DNA from: Gammaproteobacteria bacterium
GTDB lineage: Bacteria; Pseudomonadota; Gammaproteobacteria; DAOWEP01
Direction of reading: 5' to 3'
Assembly: GCA_030638455.1 (NCBI GenBank)
Contig: DAOWEP010000147.1
Location: 1-24,545, forward strand
DNA length: 24,545 bases
Shown here one piece after another: positions 7,945-15,263 of this stretch. The translations under genes and the position numbers were made by a program. Positions within the stretch are counted from its first letter, which is position 1. Every line of letters starts with the position of its first letter. The notes beneath the pieces were generated by a model. That model was not told the origin of the DNA, did not search any database, and saw only the letters and a program-made list of their open reading frames with translations.

Positions 7945-9135
7945 TTACAACCCAATACGATGCGCTCTCTGTGTAAGAAAAATACCACTGGGCTTTTTCA
8001 TCTCCAGTTGAGCAACTTCTTCATAGGTTCGGGTGTTATACACGCGCACGCGATTTTCATCCCTGACGGACACCCATACCTCTTCGCCTTTTGGTGTAAA
8101 TTCCATATGCAGTACGGCCTTTCCGGGTTTCAGTTGTTTTTCTATCTTTAGCGTAGCGGTATCAATAATCTGAAGTGTATCATTATCTGGGAATGCAAAA
8201 TTGACCCATACCTTGTGATGATCAGGGCTGGCCATCACAAATACCGGCTGACCATGTACAGGTATACGCTTAACTTCCTGCCAGTCCTTCCGGTTGATCA
8301 CCAACACCTCATGCCGCCCAACGGCTGGTATAAAGGCGTAGTCACCCGTCATGGCCCAGCCTTCCAGATGCGGCATTTTGTAGACCGGCAATTTCTCCTT
8401 GCCACGACCATAGTCATTCATGATGCGCTTGACACCGTTCTCCAGGTTCCACATATCCAGCAATGCAAGCCCATCCTCACCAAACAGACCTGCAATATAG
8501 TAACGGCCTTCGGAGGTTATTAGTGCATCATAAGGCTGTCGACCGATCTTTTTAAATTTTTTGAGCTTTGGTTGTTTTGACTCACTAAAATCAGCTACCC
8601 ATATCTCACCTGCATCATACAGACTAAATACAAACTGCTGCCCTGGCACATCCACCAGGCCAACCACCTTGGAAAGTTGATTATCCTTCCCATATGTCGC
8701 CGGGATATCTGCTATCAGCTCGAGGCTAGCCGCATCAAATACACGGACGCCACCCGGCTTATAATTGGAAACCGCAATCAGGCGCCCATCCTGTGATATT
8801 GCACCACCAATACTGTTACCTGATTGAATAATTCTTTTTGCTATTGATCGATTGAGTATATCAATCTTGGTCAGGCCGCCATCACGACCAAAGACATAAG
8901 CATAGCGCTGGTCACGTGAATAGACAACGGTTGCATGTGAGAGGTCTCCCAGATTTTCAACACGTCCGAGAATACTGCGATTTGTTGTTTCAATAATGCT
9001 TACGCTGCCAGTGGCACGTTCAATCACTACGCCCATGTCACCAGTAGCTCGCATCATGGTACAGGCTGACAGCATAACTACTGCTGCTACCATAAAAAGC
9101 CTGGCCATAAACTGCTTCATAGTTTTAATGTTCAT
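7945..9135 (-). CDS. nirF: NirF, heme d1 biosynthesis propeller lipoprotein
   Basis: NirF binds dihydro-heme d1 in the periplasm and is needed for a late step of d1 synthesis; it resembles the NirS d1 domain without the cytochrome c part. The N-terminus is a lipoprotein signal with lipobox LSAC and lipidation at Cys25, so membrane anchoring is expected, as in Pseudomonas aeruginosa. The rest (about 35-390) is a beta-propeller with blade motifs such as SQDGRLIAVSNYKPGG and NTRTYEEV. No CxxCH is present. It shares one base with the nirC stop (TAATG), indicating translational coupling. Confidence 0.91.
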   Translation of the reverse strand: MNIKTMKQFMARLFMVAAVVMLSACTMMRATGDMGVVIERATGSVSIIETTNRSILGRVENLGDLSHATVVYSRDQRYAYVFGRDGGLTKIDILNRSIAKRIIQSGNSIGGAISQDGRLIAVSNYKPGGVRVFDAASLELIADIPATYGKDNQLSKVVGLVDVPGQQFVFSLYDAGEIWVADFSESKQPKLKKFKKIGRQPYDALITSEGRYYIAGLFGEDGLALLDMWNLENGVKRIMNDYGRGKEKLPVYKMPHLEGWAMTGDYAFIPAVGRHEVLVINRKDWQEVKRIPVHGQPVFVMASPDHHKVWVNFAFPDNDTLQIIDTATLKIEKQLKPGKAVLHMEFTPKGEEVWVSVRDENRVRVYNTRTYEEVAQLEMKKPSGIFLTQRAHRIGL

Positions 9136-9455
9136 TAATCAATACCCTGGTACAACCTGTCTACCAACCATTCTATTTCTTCTCGGCTCAGTATATTTTT
9201 CCAGGGAGGCATAGGTGTACCGGGTCGGCCATTTAACACCGTCTCCAGGATCAAATCACGAGGCTTTTTATTAATTGCTTCAACTGTTAGTGCAGGCCCT
9301 AGCCCACCCTTCAGGGTCATACCATGGCACGATCCACAGTCCTGTGTCAGCAGATTGTGTAATTCTGCCTGACGTTCTACAGAGATTGCCGATATAGCAG
9401 CAAGAGGTATATAACTGCAACAGAGAAAAACGACAACCCCGCTAAGCCTGAGCAT
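9135..9455 (-). CDS. nirC: NirC-type small c-type cytochrome
   Basis: This is a periplasmic monoheme cytochrome c encoded beside nirF, an electron donor to NirS and/or partner in d1 maturation. The start chosen gives 106 residues beginning MLRLSGVVVF, which provides a proper signal peptide (about 1-24). A longer frame opens 66 bases upstream inside nirE but puts a poorly fitting stretch before the signal. Heme attachment is at Cys40-Cys43-His44 (CGSCH), and the distal Met lies in RPGTPMPPW. It overlaps the end of nirE by 14 bases and nirF by one, so the three are probably co-translated. It is related to the cytochrome domain of NirN. Confidence 0.82.
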   Translation of the reverse strand: MLRLSGVVVFLCCSYIPLAAISAISVERQAELHNLLTQDCGSCHGMTLKGGLGPALTVEAINKKPRDLILETVLNGRPGTPMPPWKNILSREEIEWLVDRLYQGID

Positions 9456-10239
9456 GGTTGTTCTGGGTATCTGAAGAATTATCACCGGACTCTTTATCAT
9501 ACCAGTCCAGTGTATCAGCAAGCCGTACTACCTCACCAATAACAAATAAAGTGGGTGGTTTAAACTCATGCTGACTTACATCGCGGGTAACATCCATTAG
9601 TGACGTAATCAGTCGTCGCTGCTCCGGGGTTGCTCCGTTCTCGATGGCTGCTACAGGAGTATCCCCTGATAGACCTGCCTGCATTAACTGCTGGCTGATT
9701 TCATCAATAGTAGCCAGCCCCATATAAACGACCAATGTAGTTAAAGGGTTTACTAACTTCTTCCAATCAAGATCAAGTGGTTGATGGTTCTGTCTATGAC
9801 CAGTAATAATCTGTACGTTTTGCGCGAGTCCACGATGAGTCAACGGTATGCCAGCATAAGTGCTTGCTGCTGTTGCAGCCGTCACGCCCGGGACCACTTC
9901 GAAGCAGATATTATGCTTTACAAGAAACATAGCCTCTTCACCGCCCCTGCCAAAAACAAATGGGTCTCCCCCTTTCAACCTGACAATAATTCTTGATTTT
10001 CCTGCTAGATTCAGCAATAAATGATTAATTTCATCCTGTGAAAGTGTATGGTTGTCCGGCGCCTTGCCAACAAAAATCTTTGATACCCCTTTTGGTATCT
10101 GTTGCAAAATAGCATCAGATACCAGTCGGTCATAGATCACCACATCGGCTTCCTGTAATAAACGATGGGCTTTAATGGTTAGCAGGTCAGGATCACCTGA
10201 ACCCGCGCCAACCAGATATACACAAGCTGAATTACTCAT
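9442..10239 (-). CDS. nirE: NirE, uroporphyrinogen-III C-methyltransferase (SUMT)
   Basis: This enzyme uses two S-adenosylmethionine to convert uroporphyrinogen III to precorrin-2, the entry to siroheme and heme d1. The signatures are all visible: VYLVGAGSGDPDLLT near the N-terminus, RLKGGDPFVFGRGGEE around 85-100 and PGVTAATAASTYAGIPLTHRG around 118-138. At 265 residues it is a stand-alone SUMT, without the CysG oxidase/chelatase part. Because it heads the nir operon it is called NirE rather than CobA. In Pseudomonas nirE sits near the end of the cluster, so its position here is a rearrangement. A good Shine-Dalgarno (AAGAAGAG) precedes the start. Confidence 0.9.
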   Translation of the reverse strand: MSNSACVYLVGAGSGDPDLLTIKAHRLLQEADVVIYDRLVSDAILQQIPKGVSKIFVGKAPDNHTLSQDEINHLLLNLAGKSRIIVRLKGGDPFVFGRGGEEAMFLVKHNICFEVVPGVTAATAASTYAGIPLTHRGLAQNVQIITGHRQNHQPLDLDWKKLVNPLTTLVVYMGLATIDEISQQLMQAGLSGDTPVAAIENGATPEQRRLITSLMDVTRDVSQHEFKPPTLFVIGEVVRLADTLDWYDKESGDNSSDTQNNHAQA

Positions 10240-10408
10240 AAAAATACTCTTCTTAAAGTGCTTTATTTTCCCAATAAATAAGGGTATAAAAACTCCTGAT
10301 TAATACTCGTGTTATTGTCATTTAACAGTAGCTGCTAACCAAAAACAGTAAATATATCGACACAAGCCTAATGTTCAATATAATATAATTTCACTTGATT
10401 TACTGTAT

Positions 10409-10448
10409 TTGACTAGGGTCAATTACAAAAATATCTGCTACTATAAAT
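10409..10448 (+). promoter_or_regulatory. nirS1 promoter with perfect FNR/DNR-type box
   Basis: TTGAC-TAGG-GTCAA at 10409-10422 is a perfect palindrome of the FNR/DNR/NNR type. A -10 candidate TATAAA sits at 10443-10448, placing the expected start near 10455 and the box centre about 40 bases upstream, the class II activator position. It lies in the 275-base divergent region between nirE and nirS1. It is some 170 bases from the nirE start, so it could serve nirE only at a distance. Control by an anaerobic or NO-sensing Crp/Fnr regulator is inferred; no such regulator is in the window. Confidence 0.72.
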
Positions 10449-10514
10449 TCAGTGCCATGAGACGGATTTTAACCGTACTCTCAATATCCAACATTTTACT
10501 GCGGAGCCAGGTCT

Positions 10515-12179
10515 ATGAGTATAAAAAATACATCCACATTGTTTATAGCGTGCATTGCAGGACTTTCCATCCTATCGGGAACTGCGGTAGCCAAGAAGTC
10601 AGCGCCACTGGTCCCATTAAACGAGGCAGAATTCGAACAGGCAAAAGGCATGTACTTCCAGCGTTGCGCGGGTTGCCATGGTGTACTGCGTAAAGGTGCT
10701 ACCGGCAAGAACCTGGAACCAAAAGCCAACAAAAAGAAGAAAACCAAAGGTACGCTCAAGTTAGGAACAAAACGCCTTGCAAAGATTATCGCCCAGGGAA
10801 CCGAGGGCGGGATGAACAACTTTGATGATATCTTTAGCAAGAAAGAAATCAACCTGCTCGCCAGATATATTCAGATGGAACCACCTATTCCCCCTGAAAT
10901 GCCACTTTCTCTGATGAAGGAGCGTCATAAAGTTTACATTCAGCCCAAGGATTATCCTACAAAGCCGCTGCATGGCCGCAACTGGAAGAACTTTTTTGTA
11001 GTGATTGAACGTGACGCTGGCAAGATCGCCATTATCGATGGGGACAAGCATGAGATCGTTGATCATATTGATGCCGGTTACGCAGTACATGTTATTAAGG
11101 CAACTGAGCACCATAACAAGGAAAAACCTGTCAACGGGGTAGCCGGGCGTTTCTGGTATACCCAGGGTCGTGACGGCAAGATGACCAAAATCGACCTGTG
11201 GCAAAAACCTGGCAAGATGCTGGTTGCTGAAACTCAGATGGCCTACGATGCACGTGACGTGGCGGTATCCGGCGATGGCAAATATGTCATTGGTGGTGCT
11301 TACTGGCCTCCACACTTCGTTATCCTTGATGCCATCACCATGGAACCGCTGAAAGTGGTTTCGACACGTGGTGTCAATGTTGATGGTGAGTATGTAAATG
11401 AGTCACGCGTAGCGGCTATTTACACTACACCCGATGAACCTACATTCTGGGTAGCTGCAAAGGAACTGGGTCAGATGTGGCAAGTGAATTACACAGACCT
11501 GGATAACCTGAACATTAAAGTCGTCAACTCAGCCAAGTATCTGCATGATGGGTTCTTTGACCCAACAGGTCGTTACTTCCAGATCGCTGCCAATGCATCT
11601 GACAAGATGGTGATTGTTGATTCAAAGACAGGCAAGCTGGAAGCTATGATTGATGTAGACAAGAAGCCACACCCTGGCCCCGGTGCGAACTGGAACGATA
11701 GCAAGTGTGGCCCTGTTGCAGGTACGACTCATCTGGGCGTTGGCAAGGTAACGGTCTGGGGTAATGATCCAAAGGGTCATAAGCGTAATGCCTGGAAAAT
11801 CTGTTACGAGCTAGAGACTGACGGTGCCGGTGTATTCATTCGCACACATCCTAAATCCAAGTACGTATGGGCAGACCAGACCAAACACCCTGAGCCAGAA
11901 ATCCAGCAAAGTGTGCAGGTTTTCGACAAGAAGACCCGCAAGATAGTGAAAACTATCCGGGTAACCAGGGAAAAGGGCAAAGTAGCTGTCCACATGGAGT
12001 TCAATAAAGGTGGCTCAGAGGTGTGGGTGTCTGTATGGAATCGTAAAGACAGCAAGAACCCAACAGGTGAGATCGTGGTATACGATGCCAAGACTCTTAA
12101 AGAGATCAAGCGCATCAAGGGTCTGACCACACCAACTGGAAAGTTCAACGTATATAACCGTACCAACCACGTCACTTGA
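10515..12179 (+). CDS. nirS: divergent cytochrome cd1 nitrite reductase (NirS paralogue 1)
   Basis: This periplasmic enzyme is predicted to reduce nitrite to NO. The signal peptide is at about 1-26 (GTAVAKK), the heme c site at Cys51-Cys54-His55, and the likely Met100 ligand follows. The d1 propeller begins near 160, with proximal His192 (GYAVHV). Both distal catalytic histidines are present, His344 (YLHDG) and His386 (PHPGPGAN), 42 residues apart exactly as His327 and His369 in Pseudomonas aeruginosa. It differs from the second NirS in this window: it lacks the N-terminal extension, has a lysine-rich loop after heme c (NKKKKTKG), replaces PNWGTSG by NNFDDIFS, and carries two extra cysteines (398 and 430). 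Activity is inferred from the histidines. It is followed by a strong terminator, so it is probably transcribed alone. Confidence 0.85.
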   Translation: MSIKNTSTLFIACIAGLSILSGTAVAKKSAPLVPLNEAEFEQAKGMYFQRCAGCHGVLRKGATGKNLEPKANKKKKTKGTLKLGTKRLAKIIAQGTEGGMNNFDDIFSKKEINLLARYIQMEPPIPPEMPLSLMKERHKVYIQPKDYPTKPLHGRNWKNFFVVIERDAGKIAIIDGDKHEIVDHIDAGYAVHVIKATEHHNKEKPVNGVAGRFWYTQGRDGKMTKIDLWQKPGKMLVAETQMAYDARDVAVSGDGKYVIGGAYWPPHFVILDAITMEPLKVVSTRGVNVDGEYVNESRVAAIYTTPDEPTFWVAAKELGQMWQVNYTDLDNLNIKVVNSAKYLHDGFFDPTGRYFQIAANASDKMVIVDSKTGKLEAMIDVDKKPHPGPGANWNDSKCGPVAGTTHLGVGKVTVWGNDPKGHKRNAWKICYELETDGAGVFIRTHPKSKYVWADQTKHPEPEIQQSVQVFDKKTRKIVKTIRVTREKGKVAVHMEFNKGGSEVWVSVWNRKDSKNPTGEIVVYDAKTLKEIKRIKGLTTPTGKFNVYNRTNHVT

Positions 12180-12219
12180 TGGGCATTAATTATATCGTGT
12201 GACATTACAGGCAATAACC

Positions 12220-12254
12220 GGGCGGACATAAGTAATTGTGTCCGCCCTTTCTTT
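12220..12254 (+). terminator. rho-independent terminator after nirS1
   Basis: GGGCGGACA and TGTCCGCCC form a perfect 9-bp GC-rich stem with a 10-base loop, followed by TTTCTTT. It lies 40 bases after the nirS1 stop. Confidence 0.85.
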
Positions 12255-12324
12255 AACCTGCTCTAAACATGTTAACCAACAAGAAATTATTTTTTAAGAT
12301 ACTGATCAATGACAGGTATTGAGA

Positions 12325-14046
12325 ATGACTAATCCCAACTGGAAACCCAGTTTGATGTCGCGCAAGGTACTGCTGGGAAGTACTCTGGGCGCTGCATTAT
12401 TCTTCATGCTCGTTGGCGTAATCTTCTGGGGTGGCTTCAACACCGCCATGGAGGCCACCAACACGCTGACCTTTTGTATCTCCTGCCATGAAATGGAAGA
12501 AAATGTATACCAGGAATACAAGAAAACAATTCATTACAGCAATCGCAGCGGTGTACGTGCAACCTGCTCGGACTGCCATGTACCTGACCCATGGGTACAC
12601 AAGGTTGTACGTAAAGTTCAGGCCAGCAATGAGTTACTGCATAAGATGATGGGGACAATCGATACCCCGGAAAAATTCAACGAACACCGCCTGGAAATGG
12701 CGAAACGCGTATGGGATGCCATGAAGAAAACGGATTCTCGCGAATGCCGGAACTGTCATGATTTCGGCTCCATGAACCCCGCGTCACAAAAGGGCCGTGC
12801 ACGCAAACAACATATTAATGCCATGAACGCGGGTAATACCTGCATTGATTGCCATAAGGGCATCGCCCATAACAAGGTTCATGACCAGTTAAGTGATGAA
12901 GAACTGGAAGAGCTGGAAAAGCCAAATCCAGCAAACAAACGTCCGATCCCGGAGTCGTGGCTGGCCTTAGTTGTGAAAGACTATAAATCGGTTAGCAAGA
13001 AAACTCTGGAAATACCTACTGTTAGCAAACCGGAAACAGCCAAGGAAAAACCAACAACCCAGACCGGCGCTACAACGTCTGGAGGTTCAGCAATAAACTG
13101 GAATAATATAGAACCAGCAGAAATTACCCTGTTTTACCCAGGCCAGGCCTCAATGGAATGGGTACTGCAAGGAACCGACCACGGTGGTGCCAGGCCCCTC
13201 AAATCCGGTGATCGCTGTCTCGAATGCCACGAAGAAGAAGAAGCAGATATTGGTGAGTTGATTGTGACGGGTGAGAAACTGGAACCCAACCCTATACCGG
13301 GGAAACGCGGCAGTTTTGTTGTAAAAATCCAGACCACACATGATAGTGATCACCTGTATATGCGGTTCCAGTGGCCAGATAGCGAACATGCACCAGTACC
13401 ATTTACCACTGGTGGCAAGATGGATCCAGACAACCAGATAAAACTGGCCGTTATGCTGACCACTGATGATGAGAAGGTTGAGTTCGCTGAAAGAGCCGGC
13501 TGCTGGCAATCCTGCCATCACGATGCCCGCACCATGCCACACACACCAGATGCAGCTACATTAGGTAGCACCCCTCTGGGACAAACCCTGAACTTTGGAA
13601 ATGGCGTAACCAAGTACCTTAAAGAAAGCAGAACGGGGATTGAAATAAGAGGAAGAGGCGGCAAACCACGTGGTGGCTGGGACAAGCTTAAGGATAATGC
13701 AGAGATTCAGGCTGCACTGACTGATGGCCAGTTTATGGATCTACTACGCTACAAATCTGGCACAGGCGAATCAGAAGATGGTTACATCCTCTCTGAGCGC
13801 GTCATGAAAGGTGGACAAGGGGTAAACTTTACTGGCGCGCTTAGTGATGGTATCTGGACCGTGGAGATGAAACGTAAGCTAGCCTCAGATCAACCAGGCG
13901 ATATAAGTCTTGCCACAGACAAGCAATACAACATCGGTTTCGCGATCCACGACGACTACAGCAACGCTCGCTATCATCATGTTTCATTTGGGTTCAAGCT
14001 GGGATTTGATGATGAAGAGGCAGATATCAACGCGATTACTCAATAA
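12325..14046 (+). CDS. NapC/NirT tetraheme cytochrome fused to EB_dh-like heme domain
   Basis: This is a membrane-anchored multiheme cytochrome, likely a quinol-to-periplasm electron conduit. The start chosen is the ATG preceded by ACAGG at 8 bases; a TTG two codons upstream is also open. One membrane helix (about 15-38) precedes four NapC/NirT CxxCH sites, with cysteine pairs at 51/54, 81/84, 141/144 and 173/176. After a Pro/Thr linker (about 200-260), the second half resembles the ethylbenzene dehydrogenase gamma-subunit type heme domain. It has a fifth CxxCH (CLECH, 298-302) and an unusual CxxxCH (CWQSCH, 393-398) followed by HDARTMP. NirT-like quinol oxidation is known for the first half. 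The role of the second half is unknown; electron delivery to the adjacent NirS or the copper protein is inferred. Confidence 0.83.
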   Translation: MTNPNWKPSLMSRKVLLGSTLGAALFFMLVGVIFWGGFNTAMEATNTLTFCISCHEMEENVYQEYKKTIHYSNRSGVRATCSDCHVPDPWVHKVVRKVQASNELLHKMMGTIDTPEKFNEHRLEMAKRVWDAMKKTDSRECRNCHDFGSMNPASQKGRARKQHINAMNAGNTCIDCHKGIAHNKVHDQLSDEELEELEKPNPANKRPIPESWLALVVKDYKSVSKKTLEIPTVSKPETAKEKPTTQTGATTSGGSAINWNNIEPAEITLFYPGQASMEWVLQGTDHGGARPLKSGDRCLECHEEEEADIGELIVTGEKLEPNPIPGKRGSFVVKIQTTHDSDHLYMRFQWPDSEHAPVPFTTGGKMDPDNQIKLAVMLTTDDEKVEFAERAGCWQSCHHDARTMPHTPDAATLGSTPLGQTLNFGNGVTKYLKESRTGIEIRGRGGKPRGGWDKLKDNAEIQAALTDGQFMDLLRYKSGTGESEDGYILSERVMKGGQGVNFTGALSDGIWTVEMKRKLASDQPGDISLATDKQYNIGFAIHDDYSNARYHHVSFGFKLGFDDEEADINAITQ

Positions 14047-14068
14047 CCCTCCTTCTATACTCTATATG

Positions 14069-14109
14069 CTCTATCAAGGTGACAAGCTGATATGCAGCCC
14101 TTGATAGAG
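14069..14109. repeat. long imperfect hairpin downstream of the six-heme gene
   Basis: CTCTATCAAGG and CCTTGATAGAG are perfect 11-bp arms, and the 19-base loop contains a second small stem (GCTG/CAGC). It starts 22 bases after the multiheme gene stop. There is no T-run, so it may be a transcript-stabilising or attenuating structure rather than a normal terminator. Confidence 0.5.
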
Positions 14110-14194
14110 TGCTCACTGTACTTCTTTATAGCACTTGAATATCATCTGTGACTGAAAACGCCTTCTTTCTAAGGCTTCAAGTGAGTTATTTACT

Positions 14195-14521
14195 ATGAGA
14201 CAAATCAAGATTGGGGTTTTACTAGCAATATTCATGTTCAACCTGGGTGCTATGGCAGACGAGGATACCCACATAATTGTTATAAAAAGCTTCAAATTCA
14301 ATCCGCCAGAAATAACAATTAAGCGTGGTGAAACCATTCGCTGGGAAAACAATGAAAAACGCCAGTATCACAGTGTGTGGTTTGAGGAAGCTGGCGAAGA
14401 AGAAACGGACTACTTCTTTCCTGAAGAATCATATGAGCGCAGTTTTGATAAAACCGGTACCTTTCCCTATCGTTGTGGCCCACACGAAAGGATGAAGGGT
14501 GTGGTACACGTAATTGATTAG
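14195..14521 (+). CDS. small periplasmic type-1 copper protein (plastocyanin/amicyanin-like)
   Basis: This is a blue-copper electron carrier of 108 residues. The signal peptide is at about 1-21 (LGAMA). The single cupredoxin domain has ligand His59 (QYHSVWF), then Cys94, His97 and Met100 in RCGPHERM. The C-x2-H-x2-M spacing is that of amicyanin rather than plastocyanin. Acidic residues (EEAGEEETDYFFPEE) lie near the His59 edge and could form a docking face. It is 149 bases after the multiheme cytochrome gene and separated from it by a hairpin. As a soluble donor it could carry electrons to NirS or the heme-copper enzyme; this partnership is inferred from location only. Confidence 0.87.
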   Translation: MRQIKIGVLLAIFMFNLGAMADEDTHIIVIKSFKFNPPEITIKRGETIRWENNEKRQYHSVWFEEAGEEETDYFFPEESYERSFDKTGTFPYRCGPHERMKGVVHVID

Positions 14522-14551
14522 CGTCTAACTATCCTCCGAGGGATATAAAGA

Positions 14552-15118
14552 CTACTGCACGCCCTTGTCGCGCAGGAAGCTGCTATATTGCTTGTCGGTC
14601 CCGTTGATGTGGTTGATTAACCACTCCTTGAGATAATTTGCGGCATTCTGCATGGCAGTATCCCTGTCTTGCCCGTACTCGGCAATAACTTCATTGACTT
14701 TCTTTATCATCCCTTCATGTTGAGCCTTGTGTGATTCAAAGTCAGGGTAACCGTTGTCCTCCAGCAATTTTTCTTCATAAGAGAAATGCGTTTTAGTGTA
14801 ATCCACCAGTTCGGCCAGCGCCTCTCGTTCAAACTCATCTCCGGTGGAATAGTCTACGGTGGTCACTAACTGGTTAATCAGATTAATAAGCTTTCTGTGC
14901 TGTCTATCAATAGAGTCTATACCTACACTATATTCAGCTTTCCATTGAACGAAGCTCCGGGTTGACATTTTTTTGTGCACATACGGAACCGCAATCAGGA
15001 TTACTATCAGGATCCAGGTCAATGGGCTGGTCGGGCCTGCCATAAAGGCCAATATTGCCCCCGTTATCAGGGTAAGGAGCAATAACGCAATGCCAAACAT
15101 GCCTAGTTTGTGATTCAT
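14552..15118 (-). CDS. membrane-anchored bacteriohemerythrin
   Basis: Two hydrophobic helices (about 5-27 and 32-48) precede a complete hemerythrin domain (about 55-185). The iron ligands are all visible: His74 (RQHRKL), His111 and Glu115 (HFSYEE), His130 and His134 (HKAQH), His170 and Asp175 (HINGTD). This differs from the soluble hemerythrin at the far end of the cluster by its membrane hairpin, which would hold the O2- or NO-binding domain at the inner face of the membrane. It is downstream of nirS2 on the same strand with two hairpins between, so it may be reached by read-through. Whether it binds NO is not shown by sequence. Confidence 0.88.
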   Translation of the reverse strand: MNHKLGMFGIALLLLTLITGAILAFMAGPTSPLTWILIVILIAVPYVHKKMSTRSFVQWKAEYSVGIDSIDRQHRKLINLINQLVTTVDYSTGDEFEREALAELVDYTKTHFSYEEKLLEDNGYPDFESHKAQHEGMIKKVNEVIAEYGQDRDTAMQNAANYLKEWLINHINGTDKQYSSFLRDKGVQ

Positions 15119-15136
15119 GGAATTATCCCTTGATAC

Positions 15137-15163
15137 TGCCAGTTAGGCATAGGCTAACTGGCA
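15137..15163. repeat. perfect 10-bp hairpin between nirS2 and membrane hemerythrin
   Basis: TGCCAGTTAG and CTAACTGGCA are separated by 7 bases, lying just upstream of the hemerythrin start. No T-run follows on either strand, so a processing or stabilising element is as likely as a terminator. Confidence 0.45.
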
Positions 15164-15212
15164 GCGCCGCCAGATGCAAGATCAGGACAGCTTCATATCA
15201 AATACGTTAACA

Positions 15213-15242
15213 AAGCTTGGGGCCCAGAAAGGCCCCAAGCTT
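15213..15242 (-). terminator. strong hairpin downstream of nirS2
   Basis: AAGCTTGGGGCC and GGCCCCAAGCTT form a perfect 12-bp stem with a 6-base loop, 21 bases after the nirS2 stop. The following T-run is short and broken, so termination may be partial, allowing some transcription into the hemerythrin gene. Confidence 0.65.
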
Positions 15243-15263
15243 CACACTCAATAACATTAAACG

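Noticed and set aside
10409..10693. 94-residue plus-strand frame across the nirS1 promoter and start
   Set aside because: It overlaps the FNR-type box and the nirS1 signal peptide in another frame; nirS1 is clearly the real gene.
10761..11315. 184-residue minus-strand frame inside nirS1
   Set aside because: It is antisense to conserved NirS blades, has no family features and lacks a ribosome-binding site.
10515..12179. Calling nirS1 a second NirN
   Set aside because: Both NirS distal histidines and the HPGPGAN and LHDG motifs are present at the right spacing, which NirN lacks.
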